Source of the DNA: Uruburuella testudinis
GTDB lineage: Bacteria > Pseudomonadota > Gammaproteobacteria > Burkholderiales > Neisseriaceae
Assembly: GCF_022870865.1 (NCBI RefSeq)
Contig: NZ_CP091508.1
Coordinates: 1,860,001-1,924,000 of the forward strand
Direction of reading: 5' to 3'
DNA: 64,000 nt
Position numbers and translations under genes: made by a program. This document shows, in pieces, positions 8,889 to 20,750 of the stretch; the first letter of the stretch is position 1; each line of letters begins with the position of its first letter. Under the pieces are notes generated by a model. The model saw nothing but the letters and a program-made list of their open reading frames with translations, made no database searches and was not told the origin of the DNA.

Positions 8889-9076
8889 TACATTCCCAAC
8901 ATTTCCCATCCGATTAATTACAAACAATCAACAACAAGCTTTTCAGCGCAACGGCTAATCTGCCAAATACCAAATACCAATAAATCACACTAATTTCAGC
9001 TTCATAATTGAAATTAAATGGCAAATTACATCAAAACAAAATTTATCGCCATAATTTACATATCCAATGCTTGCAA

Positions 9077-9091
9077 TGATAACCGTTAGTA
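9077..9091 (+). promoter_or_regulatory. Candidate Fur box upstream of bfd
   Basis: TGATAACCGTTAGTA is a 7-1-7 near-palindrome like the Fur half-site arrangement TGATAAT-N-ATTATCA, 72 bases before the bfd start. bfd genes are commonly Fur-controlled. Inference from sequence only. Confidence 0.45.
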
Positions 9092-9162
9092 TTTATATTA
9101 ACACCTACGAATAAGACTAAATCTCATTATATGAGTGCAGCACATTATTTTAGGAGCACACC

Positions 9163-9369
9163 ATGTTTGTATGCATCTGCAATGCCATTACCGACCGCCA
9201 AATTCAAGAAACCGTTGCCGCCGGCGCCTCAACATTGAGCGATTTGCAAGCACAATTGGGCGTGGCTACTTGTTGCGGCTGTTGCAGCGATTTGGCCTCT
9301 TCTTATCTCACCACTGCCAACCAAAACACCCAAACCGCCATTACTGCCGGTATCCGCGTACAAAGCTGA
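9163..9369 (+). CDS. bfd: Bacterioferritin-associated ferredoxin-like protein
   Basis: A 68-residue [2Fe-2S] protein starting MFVCICNAITDRQIQE. Cys4, Cys6, Cys38 and Cys41 reproduce the CxC...CxxC ligand set of E. coli Bfd, which donates electrons to reduce and release iron stored in bacterioferritin. Two extra cysteines (37 and 40) lie in the same TCCGCC stretch. AGGAG lies seven bases before ATG. No bacterioferritin gene is adjacent, so the partner must be elsewhere. Confidence 0.9.
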   Translation: MFVCICNAITDRQIQETVAAGASTLSDLQAQLGVATCCGCCSDLASSYLTTANQNTQTAITAGIRVQS

Positions 9370-9392
9370 CCTTATCCGCCCTATTTCCAACC

Positions 9393-9422
9393 AGGCCGTC
9401 TGAATGTTTTTTCAGACGGCCT
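9393..9422 (+). terminator. DUS-pair terminator after bfd
   Basis: AGGCCGTCTGAA inverted pair with a T-rich loop, about 25 bases after the stop. Confidence 0.7.
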
Positions 9423-9462
9423 GTGTGATTTTACCGATATCATCAATCTGGCTGCGTGATTT

Positions 9463-9487
9463 ATGATATAGTTTTTATGCATATCAT
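9463..9487 (+). promoter_or_regulatory. Inverted repeat upstream of adhC
   Basis: ATGATAT and ATATCAT arms separated by 11 bases, about 125 bases before the gene. Possible operator. The following 9488-9530 holds scraps of family A and C ends (ATACCCATTCAG, CTAGGGTGCCC). Confidence 0.3.
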
Positions 9488-9529
9488 ACCCATTCAGACC
9501 ACAAGCTAGGGTGCCCTAGAGTATCCTAA

Positions 9530-10732
<1,203 letters not shown>

Positions 10733-10781
10733 AATTGAACAAAACCCGCACCCACCTGCCATCACGCATGATCATCAGCTT

Positions 10782-10885
10782 ATACCCATTCACAAAAATA
10801 ACCTAACGGCGTTGGCTCGCCTTGCCGTACTCACTACACTGTCTTCGGCTCACCACCTTGTTAGCTTACTTTTATGAATGGGTAT
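10782..10885. repeat. Family A element
   Basis: 104 bp, ends ATACCCATTCACAAAAATAA and TTTTATGAATGGGTAT, core GCGTTGGCTCGCCTTGCCGT. One of the best-preserved copies. Confidence 0.8.
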
Positions 10886-10898
10886 GAAACAGCCATAG

Positions 10899-10934
10899 AA
10901 GGCCGTCTGAAAACAAATCTTTCAGACGGCCTTC
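10899..10934 (+). terminator. DUS-pair terminator after adhC
   Basis: AAGGCCGTCTGAAA inverted pair separated by about eight bases. Confidence 0.65.
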
Positions 10935-10973
10935 TATTTAGTTTACAATAACCACCATTCCGATTTCACATGA

Positions 10974-12287
<1,314 letters not shown>

Positions 12288-12311
12288 ACGCTATTTCATA
12301 TCATTAAAAAC

Positions 12312-12339
12312 AGGCCGTCTGAATCATTTCAGACGGCCT
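12312..12339 (+). terminator. DUS-pair terminator after serS
   Basis: AGGCCGTCTGAA pair with a four-base loop, 25 bases beyond the stop codon. Confidence 0.7.
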
Positions 12340-12449
12340 CTGCATTTCCCCATAAGGGTATTGCAATCATTCGGTTTAGGGATATTTTTCGCTTTGCATC
12401 TGTATGTTATCACGAAAAAATCTGAATCATTCTGAATAATCAGAACACC

Positions 12450-13547
12450 CTAAAACGCATATTCCAACTGCGCACGGAACACATTAACATCTTGGCGCTT
12501 GTCGCCCACGGTTGCATTCACTTGTTTGCCGTGCAGATAAGAAGTTTGCAATTTCAGGTTTTTCCACAGCATATAATCCACCCCCAATTGCGCGCCCTGC
12601 ACGTTTTTACTGTAATCGTTTACAGACGAAATGCCCGACATAGCACCTACCCGGCGCAGGTTGAAAAACACATCATATGAATTGCGCACCGCCCAATCGG
12701 CATTTTTAAATTTCACCTCGGTAAACACACCGTCCGGCGATGCTTTACGGCCGGCGCTGTCGCGCACATTATCGATATTGGAGCGGCTGTAGGCGGCCAT
12801 CCAACGCCAATCATCGTTAAATTTCACATCCAAACCGATTTCGCCGAGCACGGCATCTTTGCTCGAATCGCCCGGGCGTTTGACATTTTTCAGATACACA
12901 GCAGTGCCGGCCAAATTAACATTTTCAGCCACCGGAATCACCGTTTGCGCATACACAATCGGTTCACGGCGCACTTCGGCACCCCACGGATTATCATTCA
13001 GATGCTTGGTCACACGCGCCACGGCCACTTTGGTGGGATATTTGTAATCAAAGAAAAGCTCGGCACCGGTAACTTCATTATCCAACACACGGCCGTAAGA
13101 CGAGAAAGCGCCATATTTACCGATGCGCGCTTTCACTTTATCGTAAACCGTGCCTTCGACATAAAGCTTGTTCATCGGAATATCATGGTCGCCGTTCATC
13201 TTGCCGGTTTCCAAATCCATCTGCGGCTCAATCTGCAACACGGCCCGCCAATCATGGTAAATGCGCGCCGAAAACCACAAATCCGCGTTCAAATGGCTGG
13301 CCGTATCGCGCGGCTGATCTGCGCTGCCGGCATAAGCGCTGTTGATGTCGCCGCTGTCGACACGGGCGCGGATGGTGCCGGTAGCCTTAAAGCGGTCGTC
13401 AAAGAAGCTTTTATCTTCATACGCCCGATCAACAGTGGCATTCACATAATCATCAGTAGTAGCCAGCGCCGCAGCAGTATTATCGGCCCAAGCCGTTGTC
13501 GGAAACAAAGCGGCAACCATCAACGGCAAAGTGTTTTTCAGTTTCAT
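12450..13547 (-). CDS. Porin-like outer membrane beta-barrel protein
   Basis: A 365-residue secreted protein with a signal peptide (about 1-22, cleaving after TTAWA). The mature part has alternating polar/hydrophobic strands throughout and ends in aromatic YAF, the usual signal for outer-membrane barrel insertion. Segments such as VKARIGKYGAFSSYGRV and ELFFDYKYPTKVAVARV look like strands with extracellular loops. The architecture suggests a putative porin, but the substrate cannot be told and it is not PorA/PorB. The ATG at 13547 has GGAG ten bases upstream and is preferred over a TTG nine bases earlier. Single gene. Confidence 0.72.
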   Translation of the reverse strand: MKLKNTLPLMVAALFPTTAWADNTAAALATTDDYVNATVDRAYEDKSFFDDRFKATGTIRARVDSGDINSAYAGSADQPRDTASHLNADLWFSARIYHDWRAVLQIEPQMDLETGKMNGDHDIPMNKLYVEGTVYDKVKARIGKYGAFSSYGRVLDNEVTGAELFFDYKYPTKVAVARVTKHLNDNPWGAEVRREPIVYAQTVIPVAENVNLAGTAVYLKNVKRPGDSSKDAVLGEIGLDVKFNDDWRWMAAYSRSNIDNVRDSAGRKASPDGVFTEVKFKNADWAVRNSYDVFFNLRRVGAMSGISSVNDYSKNVQGAQLGVDYMLWKNLKLQTSYLHGKQVNATVGDKRQDVNVFRAQLEYAF

Positions 13548-13610
13548 ACGGGTCAATCTCCAGATAAGGCATTGTTAAAAATATTATCCATTTTGCTGCT
13601 TTTACCGATA

Positions 13611-13678
13611 TATCGTGAAATGAATAAAAGGTGCTACGGCGTTGGCTGCGCCTTGTGCCACTTCTTCATTTCAATATA
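13611..13678. repeat. Family B element, short copy
   Basis: Ends TATCGTGAAATGAATAAAAG and CACTTCTTCATTTCAATATA around a short core (CTACGGCGTTGGCTGCGCC). An internally deleted Correia-like element just upstream of the porin-like gene. The remaining 13679-13866 is AT-rich with no gene seen. Confidence 0.55.
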
Positions 13679-13866
13679 GATACGCGATGACACCGATGTC
13701 AACGCCGGATAAAAAAAAGAGAAAACACAGCAAATCGGTTTTTTAAGTTATTTTATTTTTTTAAAATTAATGTATGTAATCCTATTTAGTTTGGGTAGCA
13801 ACGTCAAGCATCATGGTCATATTTATTACATCATCTTGATAATAATTTGATTTCAATCAACACAAA

Positions 13867-13899
13867 AAGGCCGTCTGAAACTGTTTTTCAGACGGCCTT
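13867..13899 (-). terminator. DUS-pair terminator after the MlaC-like gene
   Basis: AAGGCCGTCTGAAA inverted pair, 34 bases beyond the stop. Confidence 0.7.
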
Positions 13900-13932
13900 A
13901 AACATCATTAATATCATTTAAAATACAAAGTA

Positions 13933-14544
13933 CTATTCCACTTTTTTCAAACCGCGCGACCGCAATGTGGCAATCGTGCCGTCAACACCCTGCTGTTTGA
14001 TTAAATCATTAAACTGATTGCGGTATACCGTAACCAGGCTTGAGCCGTCAACCCGGATATCATAGATTTTATACACCGCACCCACTTTATACAGCCGATA
14101 ACCCACTTCATATTTATTGCCGCTGCCGGTGCGGATTTCAGTGAACACCTCCACCCGGTTATTGCCGCTGTCGACAATTTTGGGCAACAGCTTCACTTGT
14201 GCATCAGCGGCGCCCATCAAAGCCGCGTGGGAATACATGCCGATCATCATGTTTTTAAACGCGCTGATAAAATCGGTTTTCTGCTTGGCGCTGAACTGGC
14301 GCCACGGCAGGCCGACGGCCAACGCAGAAATACGCTGGTAATCCAAATATTGGTCGGCATAGCGCTCGATGCGCTGAATCTTCTGCGCCTCGCTCAACTG
14401 CTTGTTGCGCGCCACAGCCAACACCGTATCCATATTCTGCTGAAACTGCACCTGCGCCGGATGCTGGGTGGTTTGCGCCGCCATTGCAGCCGGTGCCGCC
14501 ATCACAATCGGCGCAGCCATCAAAGCCGCCATCAATTTATTCAT
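13933..14544 (-). CDS. MlaC-family phospholipid-binding protein
   Basis: A 203-residue periplasmic protein with a signal peptide (1-22, APAAMAA). It belongs to the MlaC/Ttg2D family that ferries phospholipids between the membranes. The signature region is DYLDYQRISALAVGLPWRQF, followed by FISAFKNMMIGMY and IYDIRVDGSSLVTVYRNQF. It stands alone, whereas the usual mlaFEDCB genes form an operon. It may therefore be a second MlaC-like protein, and the name mlaC is not assigned. Confidence 0.8.
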   Translation of the reverse strand: MNKLMAALMAAPIVMAAPAAMAAQTTQHPAQVQFQQNMDTVLAVARNKQLSEAQKIQRIERYADQYLDYQRISALAVGLPWRQFSAKQKTDFISAFKNMMIGMYSHAALMGAADAQVKLLPKIVDSGNNRVEVFTEIRTGSGNKYEVGYRLYKVGAVYKIYDIRVDGSSLVTVYRNQFNDLIKQQGVDGTIATLRSRGLKKVE

Positions 14545-14664
14545 TCACAACTCCCTCTTGCTTGTTTGCCGCCATACGCCGGCAGCTTGGTTGAAACACA
14601 CTTTATTAAACAATATATCCATGTTAGCTGCGATTAAATCCTGCAAATTGTCGGCAAAAAGCAC

Positions 14665-14695
14665 AGGCCGTCTGAAATCCATTTTCAGACGGCCT
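14665..14695. terminator. Inverted DUS pair upstream of the MlaC-like gene
   Basis: AGGCCGTCTGAAA pair. With the pair at 14831 it brackets about 130 bases with no gene. Its role as terminator here is unclear because both flanking genes run leftward. Confidence 0.45.
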
Positions 14696-14830
14696 TGAGA
14701 TACTCACTCATCAATCATTCACCCCAACCGTGTAGGCAAGGGCCCTATCCACGATTTAAAGGCTAAATCTATGTTTATCACTTTCAACTGTTTACGTTCA
14801 ACTCTGTTGTTTCAACAATATTGACAAAAA

Positions 14831-14867
14831 CTACAGGCCATCTGAAAAGGTTTCAGACGGCCTGTAG
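14831..14867 (-). terminator. Terminator after alaS
   Basis: CTACAGGCCATCTGAAA faces TTTCAGACGGCCTGTAG: a 17-base stem with one mismatch, because one DUS has decayed to CATCTGAA. It lies 20 bases beyond alaS. Confidence 0.75.
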
Positions 14868-14887
14868 TTTAATCAAAAAGTGGTCAA

Positions 14888-17512
14888 TCAAGCCAGCTTG
14901 CCGTTAACCCAGTCGTTCACGCTGGCCAGCGCCTGCGGCAGTTTATCGGCATCGGTGCCGCCTGCTTGCGCCAAATCAGGACGGCCGCCGCCTTTGCCGC
15001 CGATTTGCTCGGCAACAAATTTCACCAAGTCGCCCGCTTTCACTTTGGCGGTAAGCGGTTTCGATACACCGGCGCAGAGGGAGACTTTGCCTGTATTTAC
15101 CGCAGCCAGCAGCACCACGGCTTGATCAGATTTGCCGGTGAGGTCGGTCACGATATCGCGCAATGCGCCTGCTTCGGCATCGATTTGGGCGACTACCAGC
15201 GAGGCGCCGGCGAGGTCTTGGGCGTTATCGAGCAGTTTGGCCGCGGCATATACGGCCAACTCGCTTTTGGCTTGCGACAAGGCTTTTTCCAGCGCTTTGG
15301 TTTGGGCGGCGTTGGCCTGAATTTTGGCGAGCACGTCTTTTTCGGTTTGCGCTTTTACTTCGCCGATGATGTCGCGCACCAAACGCTCTTGATTTTGCGC
15401 CCACTGCAAAGCATTCAGGCCGGTGATGGCTTCGAGGCGGCGGATGCCGGCGGCGATACCGCCTTCGCTGATAATTTTAAACAGGCCGATATCGCCGGTG
15501 CGGGCAACGTGGGTGCCGCCGCAGAGTTCAGTGGAGAAATCGCCCATTTTCAACACGCGCACTTCGTCGCCGTATTTTTCGCCAAACAGCATCATCGCGC
15601 CGGCTTTTTGCGCGTCTTCCATGCTCATCACAGCCGCATCCACGGCCACGTTGGCGAGAATGGCGGCATTCACGCGACGCTCGACTTCGGCAATTTCTTC
15701 GGCCGTTACGGCTTGCGGATGGGAAATATCGAAGCGGGTCAGCTCGGCAGTTACCAGCGAGCCTTTTTGTTCGACATGGGTGCCGAGCACATCGCGCAGG
15801 GCGCGGTGCATCAGGTGGGTGGCGCTGTGGTTGCGCATATTGGCGTTGCGCACATCGTTGTCGATTTTGGCGGTAACGGCATCGCCCACGTTCAGACGGC
15901 CTGAAACGAGAATACCAAACTGGCCGGTAACGGCAGCCTTGATTTTTTGGGTATCGCGCACTTCAAAACGCTTGTCGCCGCTGAAAATGTAGCCGACATC
16001 GCCCACCTGGCCGCCGCTTTCGGCATAAAACGGCGTAAAATCAATCACCACTGCGCCGCTGTCGCCTTCTTCCAGCGTGTTGACCGGCTCGCCGTCTTTA
16101 TACAAAGCAACTATGGTGGCTTCGGTTTGGCGCTCGCTGTAGCCTTTGAATTCGGTATCACAACCTTCATACGTCAGTTGGGCGTTGGCTTTAAAGCTTT
16201 GTGCGGCACGGGCGCGGGTGCGCTGTGCTTCCATTTCGCGCTCGAATCCTGCTTCGTCCATGTCGATATTGCGCTCGCGGCAAATGTCAGCGGTGAGGTC
16301 GTAGGGGAAGCCGTAAGTGTCGTAAAGTTTGAAAATCACGACGCCGTCGAGTTTTTGCACGCCGCCTTGCAAAGCTTCTTCCAACAAGGCCATACCGGTT
16401 TCCAGCGTTTGCGCAAACCGGGTTTCTTCGTTTTTGAGCGCTTCTGCAATTTGGCTTTGTTTTTCTTGCAATTCGGGATAGGCTGCGCCCATTTCCGCCA
16501 CCAAATCTTTCACCAGCTTATAGAAAAAGGCTTGTTTTTGGCCGAGTTTGTAGCCGTGGCGCACGGCGCGGCGGATGATGCGGCGCAACACGTAGCCGCG
16601 GCCTTCGTTGCTCGGCAATACGCCGTCTGCAATCAGAAACGAGCAGGCGCGGATGTGGTCGGCAATCACTTTCAGGCTGGGGATTTCCATGCTGAATTCA
16701 ACGCCTGTTTCGCGCGCGGCGGCTTTGAGCAGGTTTTGAAACAGATCGATTTCATAGTTGGCGTGCACATGCTGCATCACTGCCGCCATACGCTCCAAGC
16801 CCATGCCGGTATCTACGCTCGGCTTGGGCAGCGGATTCATGGTGCCGCTCTCGTCGCGGTTGAACTGCATAAATACGCAGTTCCAGATTTCGATAAAGCG
16901 GTCGCCGTCTTCTTCGGCGCTTCCCGGCGGGCCGCCCCAAATGTGGTCGCCGTGGTCGTAGAAAATTTCCGAACAGGGGCCGCAAGGGCCGGTGTCGCCC
17001 ATTTGCCAGAAATTGTCGGAAGCATAGCGCTCGCCTTTGTTGTCGCCGATGCGGATGATTTTTTCAGACGGCATACCGATTTCGTTCAACCAGATATTGT
17101 AGGCTTCATCATCATCGGCATACACGGTGGCGAGCAGTTTTTCTTTCGGCAGATTAAGCCACTCGGGCGATGTGAGGAATTCCCAAGCAAAATGAATGGC
17201 ATCTTTTTTGAAATAATCGCCAAAGCTGAAATTGCCCATCATTTCAAAGAAAGTATGGTGGCGGGCGGTGTAGCCCACGTTTTCCAAATCGTTGTGTTTG
17301 CCGCCGGCGCGCACGCATTTTTGCGCGGTAGTGGCGCGGCTGTAAGCGCGTTTGTCGAAACCGAGAAACACGTCTTTAAACTGGTTCATGCCGGCGTTGG
17401 TAAACAGCAGCGTGGGGTCGTCGTGCGGCACCAACGATGAGGAAGGCACAATCTGATGGCCTTTGCTTTCAAAGAATTTCAAGAATTTTTGGCGTAATTC
17501 AGCGGTTTTCAT
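14888..17512 (-). CDS. alaS: Alanyl-tRNA synthetase
   Basis: Class II synthetase, 874 residues. N-terminal aminoacylation domain begins [19 protein letters not shown] and contains [13 protein letters not shown] and [15 protein letters not shown]. The editing domain has [16 protein letters not shown] and [11 protein letters not shown], which provide the zinc-binding His/Cys set. The C-terminal oligomerisation domain ends with [15 protein letters not shown]. The start at 17512 follows family alignment; no clear ribosome binding site is visible and a longer frame begins upstream with unrelated residues. Divergent from the polyamine-binding protein gene, with two facing DUS between. Confidence 0.96.
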   Translation of the reverse strand: MKTAELRQKFLKFFESKGHQIVPSSSLVPHDDPTLLFTNAGMNQFKDVFLGFDKRAYSRATTAQKCVRAGGKHNDLENVGYTARHHTFFEMMGNFSFGDYFKKDAIHFAWEFLTSPEWLNLPKEKLLATVYADDDEAYNIWLNEIGMPSEKIIRIGDNKGERYASDNFWQMGDTGPCGPCSEIFYDHGDHIWGGPPGSAEEDGDRFIEIWNCVFMQFNRDESGTMNPLPKPSVDTGMGLERMAAVMQHVHANYEIDLFQNLLKAAARETGVEFSMEIPSLKVIADHIRACSFLIADGVLPSNEGRGYVLRRIIRRAVRHGYKLGQKQAFFYKLVKDLVAEMGAAYPELQEKQSQIAEALKNEETRFAQTLETGMALLEEALQGGVQKLDGVVIFKLYDTYGFPYDLTADICRERNIDMDEAGFEREMEAQRTRARAAQSFKANAQLTYEGCDTEFKGYSERQTEATIVALYKDGEPVNTLEEGDSGAVVIDFTPFYAESGGQVGDVGYIFSGDKRFEVRDTQKIKAAVTGQFGILVSGRLNVGDAVTAKIDNDVRNANMRNHSATHLMHRALRDVLGTHVEQKGSLVTAELTRFDISHPQAVTAEEIAEVERRVNAAILANVAVDAAVMSMEDAQKAGAMMLFGEKYGDEVRVLKMGDFSTELCGGTHVARTGDIGLFKIISEGGIAAGIRRLEAITGLNALQWAQNQERLVRDIIGEVKAQTEKDVLAKIQANAAQTKALEKALSQAKSELAVYAAAKLLDNAQDLAGASLVVAQIDAEAGALRDIVTDLTGKSDQAVVLLAAVNTGKVSLCAGVSKPLTAKVKAGDLVKFVAEQIGGKGGGRPDLAQAGGTDADKLPQALASVNDWVNGKLA

Positions 17513-17740
17513 AATATTTTCTATGTAGGTTAAACGTTTTTCAGACGGCCTCAACACACTCGCAAAGGCCGTCTGAAAAAGCAAAATAAAATCTTTGGTA
17601 TCTTACCGCAAAACTGCGCCGCCGCCTACCCAAATCCATGCCTGTGCTTTATACTTTGCTGAAACCCGAAAGCCCGTGTTGCCTCAACACACGGCGGGTT
17701 TGCAAAGTTTTCCAACCCACTTTTCACATAAGGAATCATA

Positions 17741-18901
17741 ATGGTTAAAAAATTATCATTACTCGGCCTTGTGGTGCTGGCACTTTCGGCTTGCGGCGAC
17801 AAGTCGAACGAAAAACCCCCAAGCGCCGCGGCTTCCGCATCCGAAGGCGCACCGGCCGCCGCCCTGCCCGAAACGGCCTCTCTGAAAATCTACAACTGGT
17901 CGGATTATGTCGACCCTGAAACCATCGCCGATTTCGAAAAAAAATACGGCGTTAAAGTGACTTACGATGTGTACGACAGCGATGAAGCCTTGGAAGCCAA
18001 AGTGCTTTCCGGCAAATCCGGCTACGACATCGCCGGCCCTTCCAATGCCTTTATCGGCCGCCAAATCAAAGCCGGCGCCTATCAAAAACTTGATAAAAGC
18101 CTGATTACCAATTATAAAAACATCAACCCCAAGCTTTTAGCGCTGATGCAGGAAGTCGACCCGGGCAACGATTATGCCGTGCCTTTTTTCTGGGGCACCA
18201 ACACCTTTGCCATCAACACCGAACGTGTGAAAAAAGCGCTCGGCAGCGACACTTTGCCTGATAACCAATGGGATTTGGTGTTCAATCCCGAATACACCGC
18301 CAAGCTGAAACAATGCGGCATCAGCTATCTCGACAGCGCCGCCGAAATCTACCCGATGGTGCTCAACTATATGGGCAAAAACCCCAACAGCAGCAATCTG
18401 GACGACATCAAAGCCGCCACCGATTTGCTCAAACAAAACCGCCCGAATATCAAACGCTTCACCTCATCGGGCTTTATCGACGACCTCGCCCGCGGCGACA
18501 CCTGCGTCACCATCGGCTTCGGCGGTGATTTGAACATCGCCAAACGCCGCGCCGAAGAAAGCGGCGGCAAAGAGAAAATCCGGGTGATGATGCCGAAAGA
18601 AGGCGTGGGCATCTGGATCGATTCGTATGTGATTCCGCACGATGCAGCCAATCTGCTCAACGCCCACCGCTACATCAACGAAAGTCTCGCACCCGAAGTC
18701 GCCGCTAAAAACGGCAATTACGTAACCTACGCCCCCGCCAGCCTGCCCGCACGCGCGCTGATGGATGCCGAATACCGCGACGACAACACTGTATTCCCCA
18801 GCGATGAAGACATGGCCAACAGCTTCATTATGGTGCCTATCGAGCCTGAAAGCCTGAAATTTATGGTGCGCCAGTGGCAGGGCATCAAAGCCGGCAAATA
18901 A
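17741..18901 (+). CDS. Polyamine ABC transporter substrate-binding lipoprotein
   Basis: A 386-residue PotD/PotF-type binding protein. The signal ends in the lipobox LSAC with Cys18, so it is an inner-membrane-anchored lipoprotein. The mature start is ASLKIYNWSDYVDPETIADFE, the family hallmark; VPFFWGTNTFAIN and IGFGGDLNIAKRRAEE follow. It captures putrescine and/or spermidine for an ABC importer; the transporter genes are not adjacent. AAGGA lies six bases before ATG. Close to PotF, but specificity between putrescine and spermidine cannot be fixed by eye. Confidence 0.9.
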   Translation: MVKKLSLLGLVVLALSACGDKSNEKPPSAAASASEGAPAAALPETASLKIYNWSDYVDPETIADFEKKYGVKVTYDVYDSDEALEAKVLSGKSGYDIAGPSNAFIGRQIKAGAYQKLDKSLITNYKNINPKLLALMQEVDPGNDYAVPFFWGTNTFAINTERVKKALGSDTLPDNQWDLVFNPEYTAKLKQCGISYLDSAAEIYPMVLNYMGKNPNSSNLDDIKAATDLLKQNRPNIKRFTSSGFIDDLARGDTCVTIGFGGDLNIAKRRAEESGGKEKIRVMMPKEGVGIWIDSYVIPHDAANLLNAHRYINESLAPEVAAKNGNYVTYAPASLPARALMDAEYRDDNTVFPSDEDMANSFIMVPIEPESLKFMVRQWQGIKAGK

Positions 18902-18930
18902 GCGGCACACGATCGCCATCATTATCAATC

Positions 18931-18966
18931 AGGCCGTCTGAAACAAATTGTTTTCAAACGGCCTTT
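18931..18966 (+). terminator. DUS-type terminator after the polyamine-binding gene
   Basis: AGGCCGTCTGAAAC faces GTTTTCAAACGGCCTTTT; one arm carries a decayed DUS. A T-run follows. Confidence 0.7.
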
Positions 18967-19116
18967 TCTTTCATCCGTTTTTTTATCATAACGGCACGGC
19001 CAAACATGAATATTTTTGAGATGTCTGCCTGTATTTCATGCCGGTTTGATAACAGGCAAACAGTACGGCAAGGCCTTAAGCGCGGCTGTCGTCAAGCTTT
19101 CCGCTGTTTGCAAAAC

Positions 19117-20517
19117 TCAACCGAAAAAGCCCATTTTTACCTGAATCAGCTTTTCTAATTCACGCAACACACGGCGGCGCGACACAAAGAAAATAATATG
19201 GTCGCCATCAGCCATCACCGCATCTTCCTTATGCCCCATAATCACCTCTTTTCCGCGCACCAGTGCGGCAAAATGGCAACCTTGCGGCCAATTGATTTCG
19301 GATACGCGGCGGCCGACCAACGCCGAAGTTTTCACATCGCCGTGCACCACCACTTCAATCGCCTCTGCCGCACCGCGCCGCAGCGGGTGCACCGCCACCA
19401 CATCGCCGCGGCGGATATGCGCCAAAATCGAGCCGATGGTCACCAAGTGCGGCGACACCACGATATCGATTTTATTGCCTTCGAGCAAATCCACATAGCT
19501 GGAGCGGTTAACAATCGCAATCACGCGCTTGGCTCCCAGATTTTTTGCCAGCAGGCTCGACATAATATTATTTTCATCATCGTTGGTAAGTGCGCAAAAC
19601 ACATCGATTTCATCAATGTATTCTTCAGTCAGCAAGCTTTCATCAGTGGCCGAGCCGTTGAGCACCAAGGCGTTGTCGAGATGTTCGGCCAGCCATTCGG
19701 CTCTGCCGGGGTTGTATTCGATAATCTTGATATCGACTTTACTTTCCATCTGTTTGGCCAACCGGTAGCCGATATTGCCGCCGCCGGCAATCATCACTTT
19801 GCGGGTGCGCTGCTCCAGCGGGCGCAATTCGCGCATAATCGCCTGCACATTATTGGCAGCCGCCACAAAACACACTTCGTCGCCCTCGATAATCACCGTC
19901 TGCGCCGAGGGCACAATCAGGCGGTTGTTGCGGTAGATGGCGCTGATTTGGCAATCGACGCCCTCAGGCAGATGGCGGTTGATCTGCGAAATTTCTTTAT
20001 TCACCAGCAGCCCGCCTTTGTGCGCCTGCACAATCACCATTTTGGCTTTATCTTCGGCAAAACGCAGCACTTGCAAAGCGCTGGTATAGTTGAGCAGGCC
20101 GGCCAGCCGTTCGGTAACCAGCTGCTCGGGGCTGATGGATTCTGTAATTTCAAACAGCGCCAGGCTGTTTTCGATGTCTGCCTCTTCCGAACCGAATTCA
20201 ACATAATCGGTAGAGCGCACCCGCGCCAGCCGGCTGGGAATATTGAACCAGTCGGCCGCAATTTTGCAGGCCACCAGATTGGTTTCATCGCTGCGGGTCA
20301 GCGCCAGTATCAAATCAGCATCACCGGCGCCCGCCCGTTCCAACACCACCGGTGATGCACCGTTGCCGACCAAGGTCTGCACATCGAGCTTGCTGCCCAA
20401 ATTGCGCAAAGCATTCTCGTCGATATCGATAATGGTAACATCGTTATTGGGTATGGCCGCCAGATTGTGCGCCACGGTCGAGCCGACCTGGCCGCTGCCG
20501 AGTATCAAAATTTTCAC
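19117..20517 (-). CDS. trkA: Trk potassium uptake regulator TrkA, GTG start
   Basis: A 466-residue cytoplasmic NAD-binding regulator of the Trk K+ channel. Two RCK repeats are visible: the first begins VKILILGSGQVGSTVAHNL and the second VMIAGGGNIGYRLAKQME near residue 232. Each is followed by a TrkA-C domain (DCQISAIYRNNRLIVPS; INWPQGCHFAALVRGKEV). The start is assigned to GTG at 20517 from alignment; upstream in-frame sequence is unrelated. No strong ribosome binding site is seen. No trkH/trkG is adjacent. Confidence 0.92.
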   Translation of the reverse strand: MKILILGSGQVGSTVAHNLAAIPNNDVTIIDIDENALRNLGSKLDVQTLVGNGASPVVLERAGAGDADLILALTRSDETNLVACKIAADWFNIPSRLARVRSTDYVEFGSEEADIENSLALFEITESISPEQLVTERLAGLLNYTSALQVLRFAEDKAKMVIVQAHKGGLLVNKEISQINRHLPEGVDCQISAIYRNNRLIVPSAQTVIIEGDEVCFVAAANNVQAIMRELRPLEQRTRKVMIAGGGNIGYRLAKQMESKVDIKIIEYNPGRAEWLAEHLDNALVLNGSATDESLLTEEYIDEIDVFCALTNDDENNIMSSLLAKNLGAKRVIAIVNRSSYVDLLEGNKIDIVVSPHLVTIGSILAHIRRGDVVAVHPLRRGAAEAIEVVVHGDVKTSALVGRRVSEINWPQGCHFAALVRGKEVIMGHKEDAVMADGDHIIFFVSRRRVLRELEKLIQVKMGFFG

Positions 20518-20750
20518 GTTTGCATGCCGTCTGAAAATAAACAGCTTGTATTGTAAACCAACTCTGCGGCAGCCGCACCGTTTCAGACGGCCTGATTTAT
20601 TTGTGTACAGCCGGCAGGCAAACTGATTAAAATACTGTACACAATATGTAAAAAGCCTCCGAATACCACGGCTATGCCCGCTTTGGCCGCAGCATTTCGG
20701 AGCCGCCACAATAAGGCCGTCTGAACGCGCCACTACCCAAGGAACCCACC

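Noticed and set aside
15947..17440. 497-codon plus-strand frame
   Set aside because: Antisense shadow of alaS; composition rich in His, Phe and Ala with no ribosome binding site.
18902..19116. Search for potABC genes next to the polyamine-binding protein
   Set aside because: The gap holds only a DUS terminator and non-coding sequence; no transporter subunit is present.
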